Assembly: GCF_009834915.1 (NCBI RefSeq)
Contig: NZ_WVHS01000002.1
Coordinates: 930,001 to 994,000, forward strand
Origin: Hufsiella ginkgonis
GTDB lineage: Bacteria > Bacteroidota > Bacteroidia > Sphingobacteriales > Sphingobacteriaceae
Length of the DNA: 64,000 bases
Direction: 5' to 3'
Of this stretch, positions 34,110-43,848 are shown in pieces (position 1 is the first letter of the stretch; each line of letters starts with the position of its first letter). A program made the position numbers and the translations under genes. A model generated the notes under the pieces. It had not been told where the DNA came from. It did no database searches and saw nothing but the letters and a program-made list of their open reading frames with translations.

Positions 34110-36584
34110 ATGAATAACGACTTGTTCGATTTTAACCAGGCGCTACCTATTATAAATGAAGATACCGAGTTCTTTCCGTTAATGTCCCAGGAGGACGAAG
34201 AGGAAATGAACAATGAACAAACGCCTGAAATTCTCCCCATTCTCCCGCTCCGGAACACGGTATTGTTCCCGGGTGTGGTGATCCCGATCACGGTCGGGCG
34301 TGATAAATCCATCAAATTAATTAAAGATGCCTACCGCCGCGATAAAATGATCGGTGTGGTTTCACAGCGCGATGTGGCGGTGGAAGATCCGGCGTTCGAC
34401 CAGCTGAACCAGGTGGGTACCCTGGCCCTGATCATTAAGATGCTGCAGATGCCCGATGGAAGCACCACGGTGATCATCCAGGGCAAACAACGTTTCCGGC
34501 TGAACCAGGAGGTACAAAGCGAACCCTACATCAAGGCCACCATCAATAAGTTCGAGGAAACCAAAAACAAGGTAGACAAGGAGTTTAAGGCAATGGTAGC
34601 TTCTGTGAAAGAAATGGCCATGCAGATCATCCAGTTTTCGCCCAACATACCGAGCGAAGCGGGCATCGCGATCAAGAATATCGAGAGTACTTCGTTCCTG
34701 ATCAATTTCATATCGTCGAATATGAACGCCGACGTGCCGGTAAAACAGCAATTACTGGAGGTGACCAACCTGCGCGAGCGCGCGAAAATGGTGCTCGAGC
34801 ATTTAACCGGGGAACTGCAGATGCTGGAGCTTCGCAACCAGATCCAGTCGAAGGTGCGTACCGACCTGGATAAGCAACAGCGCGACTACTTTCTCAACCA
34901 ACAGCTAAAAACCATCCAGGAAGAGCTTGGCGGCAATTCGCCCGACCTGGAGATCGAAAACCTTCGCGTGCGTGCGGCGAAAAAGAAATGGGCGAAAGAG
35001 ATCGGCACACATTTTAGCAAAGAGATCGAAAAACTGGGCAGAATTAACCCGGCGGCAGCCGATTACTCGGTGCAGATCAACTACCTCGAACTCCTGCTCG
35101 ACCTGCCCTGGAACGAATTCACCAGGGATAATTTCGACCTGAAGCGCGCCCGGCGGATCCTGGAAAAAGACCATTACGGGCTGGACAAAGTGAAACGCCG
35201 CATTATCGAATACCTGGCCGTTCTTAAGCTTAAGAACAATATGAAGGCGCCGATCCTGTGCCTGGTGGGCCCTCCGGGGGTGGGCAAAACGTCGCTCGGG
35301 AAATCCATCGCACGTGCGCTTGGCCGGAAATACGTGCGCATGGCGCTCGGCGGGATCCACGATGAGGCCGATGTGCGTGGTCACCGGAAAACATATATCG
35401 GGGCGATGCCCGGCAGGATCATCCAGTCGCTGAAAAAAGCCGGCACTTCCAACCCGGTATTCGTGCTCGACGAGATCGACAAAGTGGGAAGCGATTTCCG
35501 CGGCGATCCATCATCAGCGTTACTGGAAGTACTGGACCCCGAACAGAATAACGCATTTTACGACCACTACGTGGAGATGGACTACGACCTCTCGAACGTG
35601 ATGTTCATCGCCACCGCCAATTCGCTGAGCACGATTCAGCCGGCACTTGTCGACCGCATGGAGGTGATCGAGGTGAACGGCTACACCATCGAAGAGAAGA
35701 TCGAGATCGCCAAACAACACCTGCTGCCCAAACAGCGCGAACAGCACGGGCTGAAACCCAACCAGATCACGATCAAAAGCAACGTGGTCGAAAAAGTAAT
35801 CGAAGATTATACCAGGGAATCCGGCGTGCGCGGGCTTGAGAAAAAAATAGGTGGCCTGGTAAGGGGGATTGCCACGAAGCTGGCCATGGAGGAAGAACAC
35901 TCTTCCGCCGTTACCAAAGCGGATGTAGAAGTATTTCTCGGTCCGCCGGTCTTTGACAAGGACCTGTACGAAGGCAATGATGTTGCCGGCGTTGTTACTG
36001 GCCTGGCCTGGACGCAGGTAGGCGGCGATATCCTCTTTATTGAAGCCAGCCTCAGCCCCGGAAGAGGAAAACTTTCGCTAACCGGCAGCCTGGGAGAGGT
36101 AATGAAAGAATCAGCCAGCATCGCCCTGGCCTATTTAAAAGCGCATGCCGGCGATTTCGGCATCGATTACCGCTTATTCGAACAATGGGACGTGCATGTG
36201 CACGTACCGGCCGGGGCTACGCCAAAGGATGGCCCTTCTGCCGGGATCACCATGCTTACGGCGCTGACGTCCGCGTTCACCCAACGAAGGGTGAGACCGA
36301 ACCTTGCTATGACCGGCGAAATTACCCTTCGCGGGAAAGTGCTGGCGGTGGGCGGCATTAAGGAAAAGATCCTGGCGGCAAAACGTGCCAACATTAAAGA
36401 AATTATCCTGTCGAAATCGAACCAGAAGGATATCCTGGAAATTAAAGAAGACTATATCAAGGACCTTAAATTCCACTACGTGACCGAAATGACGGAAGTG
36501 ATCAATCTCGCTTTAACGGCCGACAAGGTGAAGAACCCGGTAGACCTTAAGGTAAGGGAACAACCGGCAACCGTTTTAAATTAA
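34110..36584 (+). CDS. lon: ATP-dependent protease Lon
   Basis: 824 aa. An N-terminal LON substrate domain (LPILPLRNTVLFPGVVIPITVGRDKS) is followed by the AAA+ domain with Walker A GPPGVGKTS (about 387-395) and Walker B VFVLDEIDK, and the C-terminal protease with PKDGPSAGITM (catalytic Ser near 711) and the lysine in GGIKEK (about 754). It degrades misfolded and short-lived proteins in the cytosol. A stretch of about 40 acidic and polar residues precedes the usual start of the LON domain. Confidence 0.97.
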   Translation: MNNDLFDFNQALPIINEDTEFFPLMSQEDEEEMNNEQTPEILPILPLRNTVLFPGVVIPITVGRDKSIKLIKDAYRRDKMIGVVSQRDVAVEDPAFDQLNQVGTLALIIKMLQMPDGSTTVIIQGKQRFRLNQEVQSEPYIKATINKFEETKNKVDKEFKAMVASVKEMAMQIIQFSPNIPSEAGIAIKNIESTSFLINFISSNMNADVPVKQQLLEVTNLRERAKMVLEHLTGELQMLELRNQIQSKVRTDLDKQQRDYFLNQQLKTIQEELGGNSPDLEIENLRVRAAKKKWAKEIGTHFSKEIEKLGRINPAAADYSVQINYLELLLDLPWNEFTRDNFDLKRARRILEKDHYGLDKVKRRIIEYLAVLKLKNNMKAPILCLVGPPGVGKTSLGKSIARALGRKYVRMALGGIHDEADVRGHRKTYIGAMPGRIIQSLKKAGTSNPVFVLDEIDKVGSDFRGDPSSALLEVLDPEQNNAFYDHYVEMDYDLSNVMFIATANSLSTIQPALVDRMEVIEVNGYTIEEKIEIAKQHLLPKQREQHGLKPNQITIKSNVVEKVIEDYTRESGVRGLEKKIGGLVRGIATKLAMEEEHSSAVTKADVEVFLGPPVFDKDLYEGNDVAGVVTGLAWTQVGGDILFIEASLSPGRGKLSLTGSLGEVMKESASIALAYLKAHAGDFGIDYRLFEQWDVHVHVPAGATPKDGPSAGITMLTALTSAFTQRRVRPNLAMTGEITLRGKVLAVGGIKEKILAAKRANIKEIILSKSNQKDILEIKEDYIKDLKFHYVTEMTEVINLALTADKVKNPVDLKVREQPATVLN

Positions 36585-36643
36585 AGGCATTGTTCGTTCG
36601 ATCCGGTTTATTATATTCAACCCCGGAACTAAACTTACCAACA

Positions 36644-37216
36644 ATGAAAAAAATTTATTTATTAGGTATTACCCTGCTTTTGATGGCGGCAACGTCTGTT
36701 TCCTTTGCGCAGCAGTTTAACTATGCCAAAGCAAGGGCGGTAAAAATGGACCTTAAAGCCCCCATGGACTTAAAGCTTCCTAAGGCAGAAACTACAGGTC
36801 CGCGTGCACAGAACGTATTTGTCGAGTTAGGCGGACAGGGTCTCCTCTTTACCGTAAACTACGATACCCGTTTTGGCAACCGCCGCGACGGGCTTGGCGG
36901 CCGTGCAGGTATCGGCTACCTTGCGGTTGACGGCGAGCATGTAACCACCATCCCGCTTTCATTGAATTACCTGCTTGGCAAAGGCAGGAGTTTTTTCGAG
37001 ATCGGACTGGGTGCAACGGTAGTTACGGCAGGCTCTGACGACGATTCTATCATCTTTGACGAAAACGGCGGCAACGTAGTGGGAACCATGAGCTTTGCTT
37101 ACCGGTTACAGCCTGTTGACAAAGGATTTTCACTAAGGGCGGGTTTTACCCCGGTATTTAACGGCGACTTCTTCGTCCCCTATTATGCAGGGGTAAGTCT
37201 TGGTTATACTTTTTAA
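36644..37216 (+). CDS. Hypothetical outer-membrane beta-barrel-like protein
   Basis: 190 aa from the ATG at 36644 (MKKIYLLGITLLLMAA), which gives a signal peptide ending SFAQ; the longer frame from 36590 lacks one. Strand-like segments with Gly and aromatic residues and a C-terminal ...YAGVSLGYTF (terminal Phe) suggest a small outer-membrane barrel. Family not recognised. A terminator follows at 37241. Confidence 0.75.
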   Translation: MKKIYLLGITLLLMAATSVSFAQQFNYAKARAVKMDLKAPMDLKLPKAETTGPRAQNVFVELGGQGLLFTVNYDTRFGNRRDGLGGRAGIGYLAVDGEHVTTIPLSLNYLLGKGRSFFEIGLGATVVTAGSDDDSIIFDENGGNVVGTMSFAYRLQPVDKGFSLRAGFTPVFNGDFFVPYYAGVSLGYTF

Positions 37217-37240
37217 CAACACATCCAGGTAATCCTGGCG

Positions 37241-37267
37241 GCCCGGTACCATTTGTTACCGGGCTTT
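37241..37267 (+). terminator. Intrinsic terminator after the beta-barrel gene
   Basis: GCCCGGTACC / GTTACCGGGC stem (one bulge) with a short ATTT loop, followed by TTTT. It directly precedes the LpxR-like gene. Confidence 0.75.
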
Positions 37268-37279
37268 TCATTGGTTCAC

Positions 37280-38239
37280 ATGAAGATCGCTATAAAAACC
37301 ATTGTTCCGCTTCTTTTCCTGCTTCCTTTGGTCGCTTATGCGCAGGATAAAAACTTCCGTAATGAATTTGGCTTCCAGAGCGATAACGACGCTTATCTCG
37401 CCCAGGGTTCTGACCGCTATTATACTAATGGCTTATTCATTACTTTCAGGCATGCCATAACGATGCCTGAAAACGCAAAAAAGGCAATAAAAAAGACCTG
37501 GGAAGCGGAGGTCGGGCAGCGAATGTACAACGCACAATCAGGCTCGGTCCCCACCATCGGGCTGGTGGATCGCCCTTTCGCCGCTTATTTGTATGCCGGC
37601 GGAAAATTAAACTGGTTTTACAAGAACGATAAGCTGCTCCAGTTTTCCGTGCACGGCGGCACTATAGGCCCGCACGCATTCGGTAAAGATGTGCAGGAAC
37701 TGCTTCATAAGATCATCGGATTTTATGAAATAGACGGCTGGCAGTTCCAGGTGAATAACGAATTACAGTTAAACACCGCGTTAAGTTATAGCCAGTTGCT
37801 TGCACGAACCAGCGACAGCAACGCCGACGTGCTATTTGAAACTGCGTTAAAAGCGGGTACCACTTTCTCCGGGCTTGGCGCAGGGGCCCTCATTCGCCTT
37901 GGTGCCCTCAACCCGCTTTCGGGCTCGGTATCGGCAAACAGCCGGATCTCCGCTTCCGGGAGTAATGCTGCCCCGGCTAAGGAGTTCTTCTTTTATTTAC
38001 GTCCCAGGCTTGCGTACGTGGCCTATGATGCCACCATACAGGGTGGCTTGTTTAGCGATAACAAAGGCCCGGTAACGTATGATGTTAAACCGCTCGTTTT
38101 TTCGCAGGAGGCCGGGGTGATGTTCGCCCATAAGCGCTGGTCGGCCAATTTCTCGGCGGTGTTCCAAACCAGGGAGATCGAAAGCGCCGCACGCGCGCAC
38201 CAGTTCGGAACGGCAAACCTGTATTACCGGTTTAACTAG
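37280..38239 (+). CDS. Lipid A deacylase LpxR family protein
   Basis: 319 aa from the ATG at 37280 (MKIAIKTIVPLLFLLPLVAYAQ), which gives a clean signal peptide. NEFGFQSDNDAYLAQGSDRYYTNGLFITF is the start of the LpxR barrel, with the conserved D-x-D-R-x-Y-T-N pattern of the active-site region. LpxR removes 3'-acyloxyacyl chains from lipid A at the outer membrane; the Bacteroidota homologues are mostly untested. It ends with a convergent arfB gene 6 bp away. Confidence 0.82.
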   Translation: MKIAIKTIVPLLFLLPLVAYAQDKNFRNEFGFQSDNDAYLAQGSDRYYTNGLFITFRHAITMPENAKKAIKKTWEAEVGQRMYNAQSGSVPTIGLVDRPFAAYLYAGGKLNWFYKNDKLLQFSVHGGTIGPHAFGKDVQELLHKIIGFYEIDGWQFQVNNELQLNTALSYSQLLARTSDSNADVLFETALKAGTTFSGLGAGALIRLGALNPLSGSVSANSRISASGSNAAPAKEFFFYLRPRLAYVAYDATIQGGLFSDNKGPVTYDVKPLVFSQEAGVMFAHKRWSANFSAVFQTREIESAARAHQFGTANLYYRFN

Positions 38240-38245
38240 GCCCGG

Positions 38246-38659
38246 TCATTCTCCCGGGAAGTTCTTCCGTCTCATGATCTTCTTCAATGCCTTTTGCTGT
38301 TTGTCTTTAACACGGTTCGCGATCTCCTGCCGGGAAGGCTTTGTCGGCTTCCGCTGTTTTTGCTGGTGGAGAGCCTGCACGATGAGCACGATTAAGCGTT
38401 CGATGGCATCGGCTTTATTTTTATACTGGCTGCGGTCGGCTTCGCTGATCACCTGTACCATTCCATTCGCGGTAAGCCGGTGAGCCAGTTTCTCTCGGAT
38501 CCTGTCTTTTTGCCCGGGAGTAAACAGAGCCGACGCCTCCACATCGAAGTTAAGCTCCACTTTGCTCGACACCTTGTTTACATGCTGACCGCCTTTTCCG
38601 CCGCTGCGGGAGGTTTTAAATGAAATATAAGGCAACAGCGCCTCCTCAGAAATGATCAT
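38246..38659 (-). CDS. arfB: Alternative ribosome-rescue factor ArfB (class I RF-like hydrolase)
   Basis: 137 aa from the ATG at 38659 (MIISEEALLPY). A TTG at 38665 is part of the -7 element and is unlikely to be the start. SGGKGGQHVNKVSSKVEL carries the GGQ motif that releases peptidyl-tRNA, and the C-terminal Lys/Arg-rich tail (KQRKPTKPSRQEIANRVKDKQQKALKKIMRRK) fits the mRNA channel of stalled ribosomes, as in ArfB/YaeJ. It is divergent from cmk. Confidence 0.92.
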   Translation of the reverse strand: MIISEEALLPYISFKTSRSGGKGGQHVNKVSSKVELNFDVEASALFTPGQKDRIREKLAHRLTANGMVQVISEADRSQYKNKADAIERLIVLIVQALHQQKQRKPTKPSRQEIANRVKDKQQKALKKIMRRKNFPGE

Positions 38660-38662
38660 CGC

Positions 38663-38670
38663 CAAAAATA
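38663..38670 (-). promoter_or_regulatory. -7 element (TATTTTTG) of arfB
   Basis: TATTTTTG on the minus strand, ending 3 nt before the ATG at 38659; it decides the start codon choice and predicts a leaderless mRNA. Confidence 0.55.
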
Positions 38671-38702
38671 CTTAAATCGGCATGGGTTTTTAAATGAAGC
38701 AC

Positions 38703-38710
38703 TATCTTTG
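38703..38710 (+). promoter_or_regulatory. -7 element (TATCTTTG) of cmk-thyA-folA
   Basis: TATCTTTG ends 7 nt before the ATG at 38718. The predicted transcription start is at or beside that ATG, which excludes the upstream start at 38694. Confidence 0.55.
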
Positions 38711-38717
38711 TGCTTTG

Positions 38718-39395
38718 ATGAGAACAAATCTAGTTATCGCGATCGACGGGTATTCCTCCTGCGGAAAAAGCACCCTGGCAAAAGCCCTTGCCAAAAAACT
38801 TCATTTTATTTATATCGACAGCGGGGCGATGTACCGGGCAGTAACCCTTTATTTCCTGAGAAATAACATCGATGTGAACGACCATGATAAAGTGATCGCC
38901 GCGCTTAAAGATATTCACCTTAATTTTCACGCACGCGATTACCAGACGCATATCACGCTAAATGACGAAGAGGTGTCGGAAGAGATCCGGCTTATGCCTG
39001 TTTCTGAGTATGTAAGCGCTGTGAGCGCCATACGTGAAGTTCGTCATGAAATGGTGAAGCAGCAACAGCGCATGGGAAAGTCGAAAAACATCGTGATGGA
39101 TGGCCGGGATATCGGCACTACGGTATTCCCGGATGCCCAGCTGAAAATATTTATGACCGCCGATCCCAATGTCCGCGCAGAGCGACGGTTTAAAGAGCTT
39201 TCCGCCAAAGGCGACCCGATCACCCTCGAAGAAGTGTTTGAGAACCTGGCCCACCGAGATTACCAGGACACTACCCGGGTAGAAAGTCCGCTGGTACGGG
39301 CAACAGATGCCATCATTCTCGATAATACCAACCTGACAGAAGCCCAGCAGCTGGATTTCGCTACGGAGAAAATAGAACCGTTTTTGAAGAGTTAG
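38718..39395 (+). CDS. cmk: Cytidylate kinase
   Basis: 225 aa from the ATG at 38718. Walker A GYSSCGKST at residues 11-19, then YIDSGAMYRAVTLYFL, MDGRDIGTTVFPDAQLKIFMTA and RAERRFKEL. It phosphorylates CMP and dCMP. It is the first gene of a pyrimidine/folate unit: thyA starts 3 bp after its stop, and folA 10 bp after thyA. Confidence 0.95.
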   Translation: MRTNLVIAIDGYSSCGKSTLAKALAKKLHFIYIDSGAMYRAVTLYFLRNNIDVNDHDKVIAALKDIHLNFHARDYQTHITLNDEEVSEEIRLMPVSEYVSAVSAIREVRHEMVKQQQRMGKSKNIVMDGRDIGTTVFPDAQLKIFMTADPNVRAERRFKELSAKGDPITLEEVFENLAHRDYQDTTRVESPLVRATDAIILDNTNLTEAQQLDFATEKIEPFLKS

Positions 39396-39398
39396 ACC

Positions 39399-40193
39399 AT
39401 GAAACAATACCTCGACCTGATGAACCACGTGCTTACGAACGGCACGCAAAAACATGACCGCACCGGCACGGGCACCATCAGCGTATTTGGTTACCAGATG
39501 CGTTTCAACCTGGCTGACGGATTCCCGTTGGTAACCACCAAAAAAGTCCACCTGCGTTCGATCATCCACGAGCTTATCTGGTTCCTTAAAGGAGAAACCA
39601 ATATCAGTTACCTGAAGGAAAACGGCGTCAGCATATGGGACGAATGGGCGGATGAGCATGGCGAGCTAGGCCCGGTGTACGGATCGCAGTGGCGCTCGTG
39701 GCCCGCGCCGGATGGCGGTACGATCGACCAGATCACCAAAGTGGTGAACCAGATCCGCAATAACCCGGATTCACGCAGGATAATCGTATCCGCCTGGAAC
39801 GTGGCGGAAATAGAAAATATGGCGCTGCCCCCCTGTCATAGTTTCTTTCAATTTTATGTGGCCGACGGCAAACTGAGCTGCCAGCTTTACCAGCGCAGCG
39901 CGGATATTTTCCTTGGAGTGCCATTTAATATCGCATCATATGCCCTGCTAACTATGATGATGGCGCAGGTCACCGGTCTCCGGGCAGGCGATTTTATCCA
40001 CACCCTGGGCGATGCACACCTTTATAATAACCACCTCGAACAAACTGAACTTCAGCTGAGCCGCGAACCGCGGCCGCTGCCGGCAATGACGCTGAACCCG
40101 GACGTTAAAGAGATCTTCGACTTTAAGTTCGGCGACTTTACCCTAAGTAACTATGATCCGCATCCGCACATCAAAGCGCCTGTAGCCGTTTAG
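39399..40193 (+). CDS. thyA: Thymidylate synthase
   Basis: 264 aa, standard ThyA length. [19 protein letters not shown], the nucleophile in [10 protein letters not shown] (Cys about 146) and [20 protein letters not shown] are diagnostic. It methylates dUMP using methylene-tetrahydrofolate, producing dihydrofolate that the next gene's product reduces. Confidence 0.98.
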   Translation: MKQYLDLMNHVLTNGTQKHDRTGTGTISVFGYQMRFNLADGFPLVTTKKVHLRSIIHELIWFLKGETNISYLKENGVSIWDEWADEHGELGPVYGSQWRSWPAPDGGTIDQITKVVNQIRNNPDSRRIIVSAWNVAEIENMALPPCHSFFQFYVADGKLSCQLYQRSADIFLGVPFNIASYALLTMMMAQVTGLRAGDFIHTLGDAHLYNNHLEQTELQLSREPRPLPAMTLNPDVKEIFDFKFGDFTLSNYDPHPHIKAPVAV

Positions 40194-40203
40194 TACCACG
40201 TAA

Positions 40204-40686
40204 ATGGAAGTAAGGATCGTAGTGATTGCAGACAGGGAGAACGGCATCGGCCGCGATAACGCATTGCTTGCACATATGCCGGCAGACCTGAAGCACTTTA
40301 AGGAACTAACCATCGGTCACCCGGTGATCATGGGAAGAAAAACGTTCGACTCGGTAGGCAAACCGTTACCGGGGAGAAGAAATATCGTGATCACTACGCA
40401 GGATATTGAAATAGCCGGTGCCGAAGTTGTTCATTCACTCCCCGAAGCATTGGAATTGTGCGGCGGGACCAGTCATATTTCCGTGGTGGGAGGCGCTACT
40501 ATTTACGAACAAGCCATCCACGTTACCGACGTGATCTACCTGACCAGGATCCATGCCGTTTTTGAGGCCGACACTTTTTTCCCGGCGATAGATCCCCATA
40601 CCTGGGAAGAAACCGGGCGGAAAGATCACGAAGCCAATGAAAAGAACCCCTTCCCCTATTCATTTATCACCTACCGCCGCCGCTAA
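40204..40686 (+). CDS. folA: Dihydrofolate reductase
   Basis: 160 aa. IVVIADRENGIGRDNALLAHMPADLKHFKELT, MGRKTFDSVGKPLPGRRNIVIT and VVGGATIYEQ form the substrate and NADPH sites. It regenerates tetrahydrofolate from the dihydrofolate made by ThyA, encoded 10 bp upstream. Confidence 0.97.
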   Translation: MEVRIVVIADRENGIGRDNALLAHMPADLKHFKELTIGHPVIMGRKTFDSVGKPLPGRRNIVITTQDIEIAGAEVVHSLPEALELCGGTSHISVVGGATIYEQAIHVTDVIYLTRIHAVFEADTFFPAIDPHTWEETGRKDHEANEKNPFPYSFITYRRR

Positions 40687-40737
40687 ACAGCCTATAAAAA
40701 ATTTTGTTTCATTTCTTCAAAAGGCAAAAATTTTATC

Positions 40738-40745
40738 TAAGTTTG
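40738..40745 (+). promoter_or_regulatory. -7 element (TAAGTTTG) of secDF
   Basis: TAAGTTTG followed by CC, 50 nt before the ATG at 40796. No well-spaced TTTG -33 element is seen. Confidence 0.45.
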
Positions 40746-40795
40746 CCGACTTGTTTAGAAGCGCCATATAAAAAAAGTTTACATAATTAATTGAA

Positions 40796-43753
40796 ATGCA
40801 AGGTAAAGGACTCATTAAAGTTTTCACGATAGTATTTGCTATCATTTGTTTGTATTGCCTTTCATTCACCTGGCTTGCGAGAAAGGTTGAGAATGATGCG
40901 GAAAAATTTTCAAAGGGGGATAACGATAAATACAACGGGTATTTAGATTCGGTCGCTTCGCTGCCAGTGTTAGATTTTCCGAAATATATTACCTATCAGT
41001 ACGCAAAAGCGAGAGAGATCCCGCTCGGGCTCGACCTTAAAGGCGGTATGAACGTGACCATGGAGATCTCCCTCGTGGACCTTGTACGTAACCTGGCCAA
41101 TTCGCCGACCGATCCGGCTTTTAACACCGCGTTGAACGAAGCAGACAAACGCGTTAAGAAAACAGGCGCTAATTTCATCGAAGTTTTCGCCGACGAATAC
41201 AAAAAGCTTTCTAACGACGGTAAACTTTCCAAGTTCTTTGCAACTACCGAAAACGCGGCCTATGTAAAACCAGATGCAAACAACTCAACCGTTATTTCTT
41301 TCCTGAAAGAACGGTCTGCAAGCGCGATCAGCAACTCCTTTAACATCCTGCGTACACGTATCGATAAATTTGGGGTGACGTCTCCAAACATCCAGCTGCA
41401 GGAAGGGACCAACAGGATCCTGATCGAGTTACCTGGCGTAAAAGATCCCCTGCGCGTGCGTAAATTATTACAGGGATCTGCAGCATTGGAATTCTGGGAA
41501 ACTTATGATAACAGCCAGATCTTCCCGCTGCTCGACAACGTAAACAAGATCCTGGCGTCGACCGAAAAAACGAACGATACCACCACTACCGCAAAAGCGG
41601 ATACTGCCACCGCCGGTGCTGCCGGTAAGCTGGCTGCCCTCGGGAGCAAAAAAGACGCTTCCAAAGATACTTCGGCAGCCGCCAAATCACTGGCAGCACA
41701 AGCAAAACTGAACCCCTTATTTGCCAAACTTGCACCGAACCTTACACAGGGGCCTAATGGTCAGCAGGGATTGGGACGCGGGCCGGTTGTAGGTTACGCC
41801 GCTCAAAAAGATACCGCCGACATCAACCGGTACTTCCGCACACCGGCCGTTAAAGCCGTGGTGCCTTCGAATATCCGGTTATTGTGGGGTGTAAAACCAA
41901 TGACCCCTGAAAGCAAAATGTTCGAGCTGTACGCGATCCGGGTGACCAAACCCGATGGCTCGGCCGCATTAAAAGGCAGCGTAGTGATCGATGCCCGCGA
42001 CGACATCAGCCCGAATGGCGATCCAGAGGTTACCATGTATATGAATGCGGAAGGCGCCCGCGAATGGCGGATCCTTACGGCAGCAGCTTCTGCCGACCAG
42101 CAGAACAAGCAAAGTATCGCGATCGTGCTCGACGATCTTGTTTACTCAGCACCGACCGTACAGAACGAAATCCCCAACGGTACCTCCTCCATCTCCGGGA
42201 ACTTCCAGCTCAACGATACCAAGGACCTTGCAAACGTGCTAAAGGCCGGTCGTTTACCTGCCAAAGCCAACATCGTTAGCGAATACCAGGTAGGCGCTTC
42301 ACTGGGTGAGGAATCGATCCGCGCAGGTATGATCTCTTCCCTGGTAGGTATCGCCGTTATCCTGATCTTTATGGCCCTGTACTACTCACAGGCCGGTTGG
42401 GTAGCCAACGTTGCCCTTGTTATTAACTTATTCTTCCTGATGGGAGTGCTCGCCTCGTTTGGCGCCGTGCTCACCTTGCCTGGTATTGCAGGTATCGTAC
42501 TTTCGCTGGGTATGTCGGTAGACGCGAACGTACTGATCTACGAACGTGTGCGTGAAGAGCTTGCTGAAGGCAAAGGCATGCGGATTGCCATCGCGACGGG
42601 TTTCCAGAAAGCGATGTCGTCTATCCTCGACTCAAACATTACTACCTTCTTAACCGGTTTGATCCTCTTCGCGTTCGGTACGGGCCCCATCCAGGGCTTC
42701 GCCACTACGCTGATGATCGGTATCATCACCTCGTTGTTCTCAGCGATCTTTATCACCCGCCTCATCTTCGAAGGCATGCTGAAAAAAGATCGCCAGATCT
42801 CTTTCTCGATCAAAGCAACCCAAAATCTTTTCAAAGACTCCAAGTTCGACTTTATCAGCGGAAGACGTAAGTTCTATGCACTTTCTACGATCATCATCGT
42901 GGCAGGGATCATCTCTATGTTCACCCGCGGCTTCAGCCTGGGTGTCGACTTTAAAGGTGGCCGCTCTTACTTCGTACAATTTGATAAAGCGGTTGATAAG
43001 GACAAGCTTCGCGATATCCTCAATGAAGAATTTAAGGAAACATCAGAAGTAAAAACCTACGGGAAAGACAACGAGGTAAAGATCACCACACCCTTTATGA
43101 GCGACTCTACCAGCGAGGCCAGCGAAGCCCTGGTAACGCAGAAGCTGAATACCGGTCTTAAAAAAGTAGGCGATAAATATGTGATCATGGATGCCCAGAA
43201 GGTTGGGCCTACTATCGCAAAAGACATTAAGACTTCCGCGGTATGGGCCGTAATTTTCTCTATCCTTGGTATTTTTCTTTATATCCTGGCGAGGTTCCGC
43301 CGGTACGAGTTCGGGTTGGCCGCCATCGTGGCCTTGCTGCATGACGTATTGGTGCTCCTTGCGCTGTTCTCGCTGCTGAACGGCATCGTTCCGTTCGCGC
43401 TGGATATCGACCAGGTATTTATTGGCGCCATTCTTACCGTAATGGGTTATTCGATCAACGATACGGTGGTGGTATTCGACCGCGTACGCGAATACATCGA
43501 GCAACATCATTCTAAAGATGAATCGCTGCCGGCGGTGATCAACAACGCATTAAACAGTACCCTCAGCCGTACGGTGATCACAGGCCTCTGTACCATGGCG
43601 GTGCTTATCATCATCTTCATCTTCGGTGGCGAAACCCTTCGCGGCTTCTCCTTCGCAATGCTGATCGGTGTAATTTTTGGTACTTACTCTTCACTCTTCG
43701 TGGCAACGCCGTTCGTGGTTGAATTCCAACGTAAGATCAAGGAAAAAGTTTAA
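40796..43753 (+). CDS. secDF: Protein translocase SecDF fusion
   Basis: 985 aa, a single-chain SecD-SecF typical of Bacteroidota. The SecD part has a first membrane helix, the P1 periplasmic domain (LGLDLKGGMNVTMEI, FGVTSPNIQLQEGTNRILIELPGV), an Ala/Thr-rich low-complexity insert (about residues 260-310) and the RND helices (GIVLSLGMSVDANVLIYERVREE). The SecF part follows from about residue 705 (GVDFKGGRSYFVQF, GYSINDTVVVFDRVRE). It uses the proton gradient to pull secreted proteins out of SecYEG. A strong terminator follows. Confidence 0.97.
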   Translation: MQGKGLIKVFTIVFAIICLYCLSFTWLARKVENDAEKFSKGDNDKYNGYLDSVASLPVLDFPKYITYQYAKAREIPLGLDLKGGMNVTMEISLVDLVRNLANSPTDPAFNTALNEADKRVKKTGANFIEVFADEYKKLSNDGKLSKFFATTENAAYVKPDANNSTVISFLKERSASAISNSFNILRTRIDKFGVTSPNIQLQEGTNRILIELPGVKDPLRVRKLLQGSAALEFWETYDNSQIFPLLDNVNKILASTEKTNDTTTTAKADTATAGAAGKLAALGSKKDASKDTSAAAKSLAAQAKLNPLFAKLAPNLTQGPNGQQGLGRGPVVGYAAQKDTADINRYFRTPAVKAVVPSNIRLLWGVKPMTPESKMFELYAIRVTKPDGSAALKGSVVIDARDDISPNGDPEVTMYMNAEGAREWRILTAAASADQQNKQSIAIVLDDLVYSAPTVQNEIPNGTSSISGNFQLNDTKDLANVLKAGRLPAKANIVSEYQVGASLGEESIRAGMISSLVGIAVILIFMALYYSQAGWVANVALVINLFFLMGVLASFGAVLTLPGIAGIVLSLGMSVDANVLIYERVREELAEGKGMRIAIATGFQKAMSSILDSNITTFLTGLILFAFGTGPIQGFATTLMIGIITSLFSAIFITRLIFEGMLKKDRQISFSIKATQNLFKDSKFDFISGRRKFYALSTIIIVAGIISMFTRGFSLGVDFKGGRSYFVQFDKAVDKDKLRDILNEEFKETSEVKTYGKDNEVKITTPFMSDSTSEASEALVTQKLNTGLKKVGDKYVIMDAQKVGPTIAKDIKTSAVWAVIFSILGIFLYILARFRRYEFGLAAIVALLHDVLVLLALFSLLNGIVPFALDIDQVFIGAILTVMGYSINDTVVVFDRVREYIEQHHSKDESLPAVINNALNSTLSRTVITGLCTMAVLIIIFIFGGETLRGFSFAMLIGVIFGTYSSLFVATPFVVEFQRKIKEKV

Positions 43754-43772
43754 TATACCTTACCTCCTCGTA

Positions 43773-43806
43773 AAGGCCCCGGAATTAATTCCCGGGGCCT
43801 TTTTTG
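43773..43806 (+). terminator. Intrinsic terminator after secDF
   Basis: AAGGCCCCGG / CCCGGGGCCTT stem around GAATTAATT, followed by T6-G. Confidence 0.9.
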
Positions 43807-43831
43807 TTTCCAATATTTCTTAATATATTTG
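43803..43831 (+). promoter_or_regulatory. Promoter of marR-fnr-fdx
   Basis: TTTG at 43803-43806, 17 nt, then TATATTTG at 43824-43831. It overlaps the T-run of the secDF terminator. It puts the transcript start downstream of 43804 and so supports the ATG at 43849. Confidence 0.55.
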
Positions 43832-43848
43832 TCATACTAATTATTATC

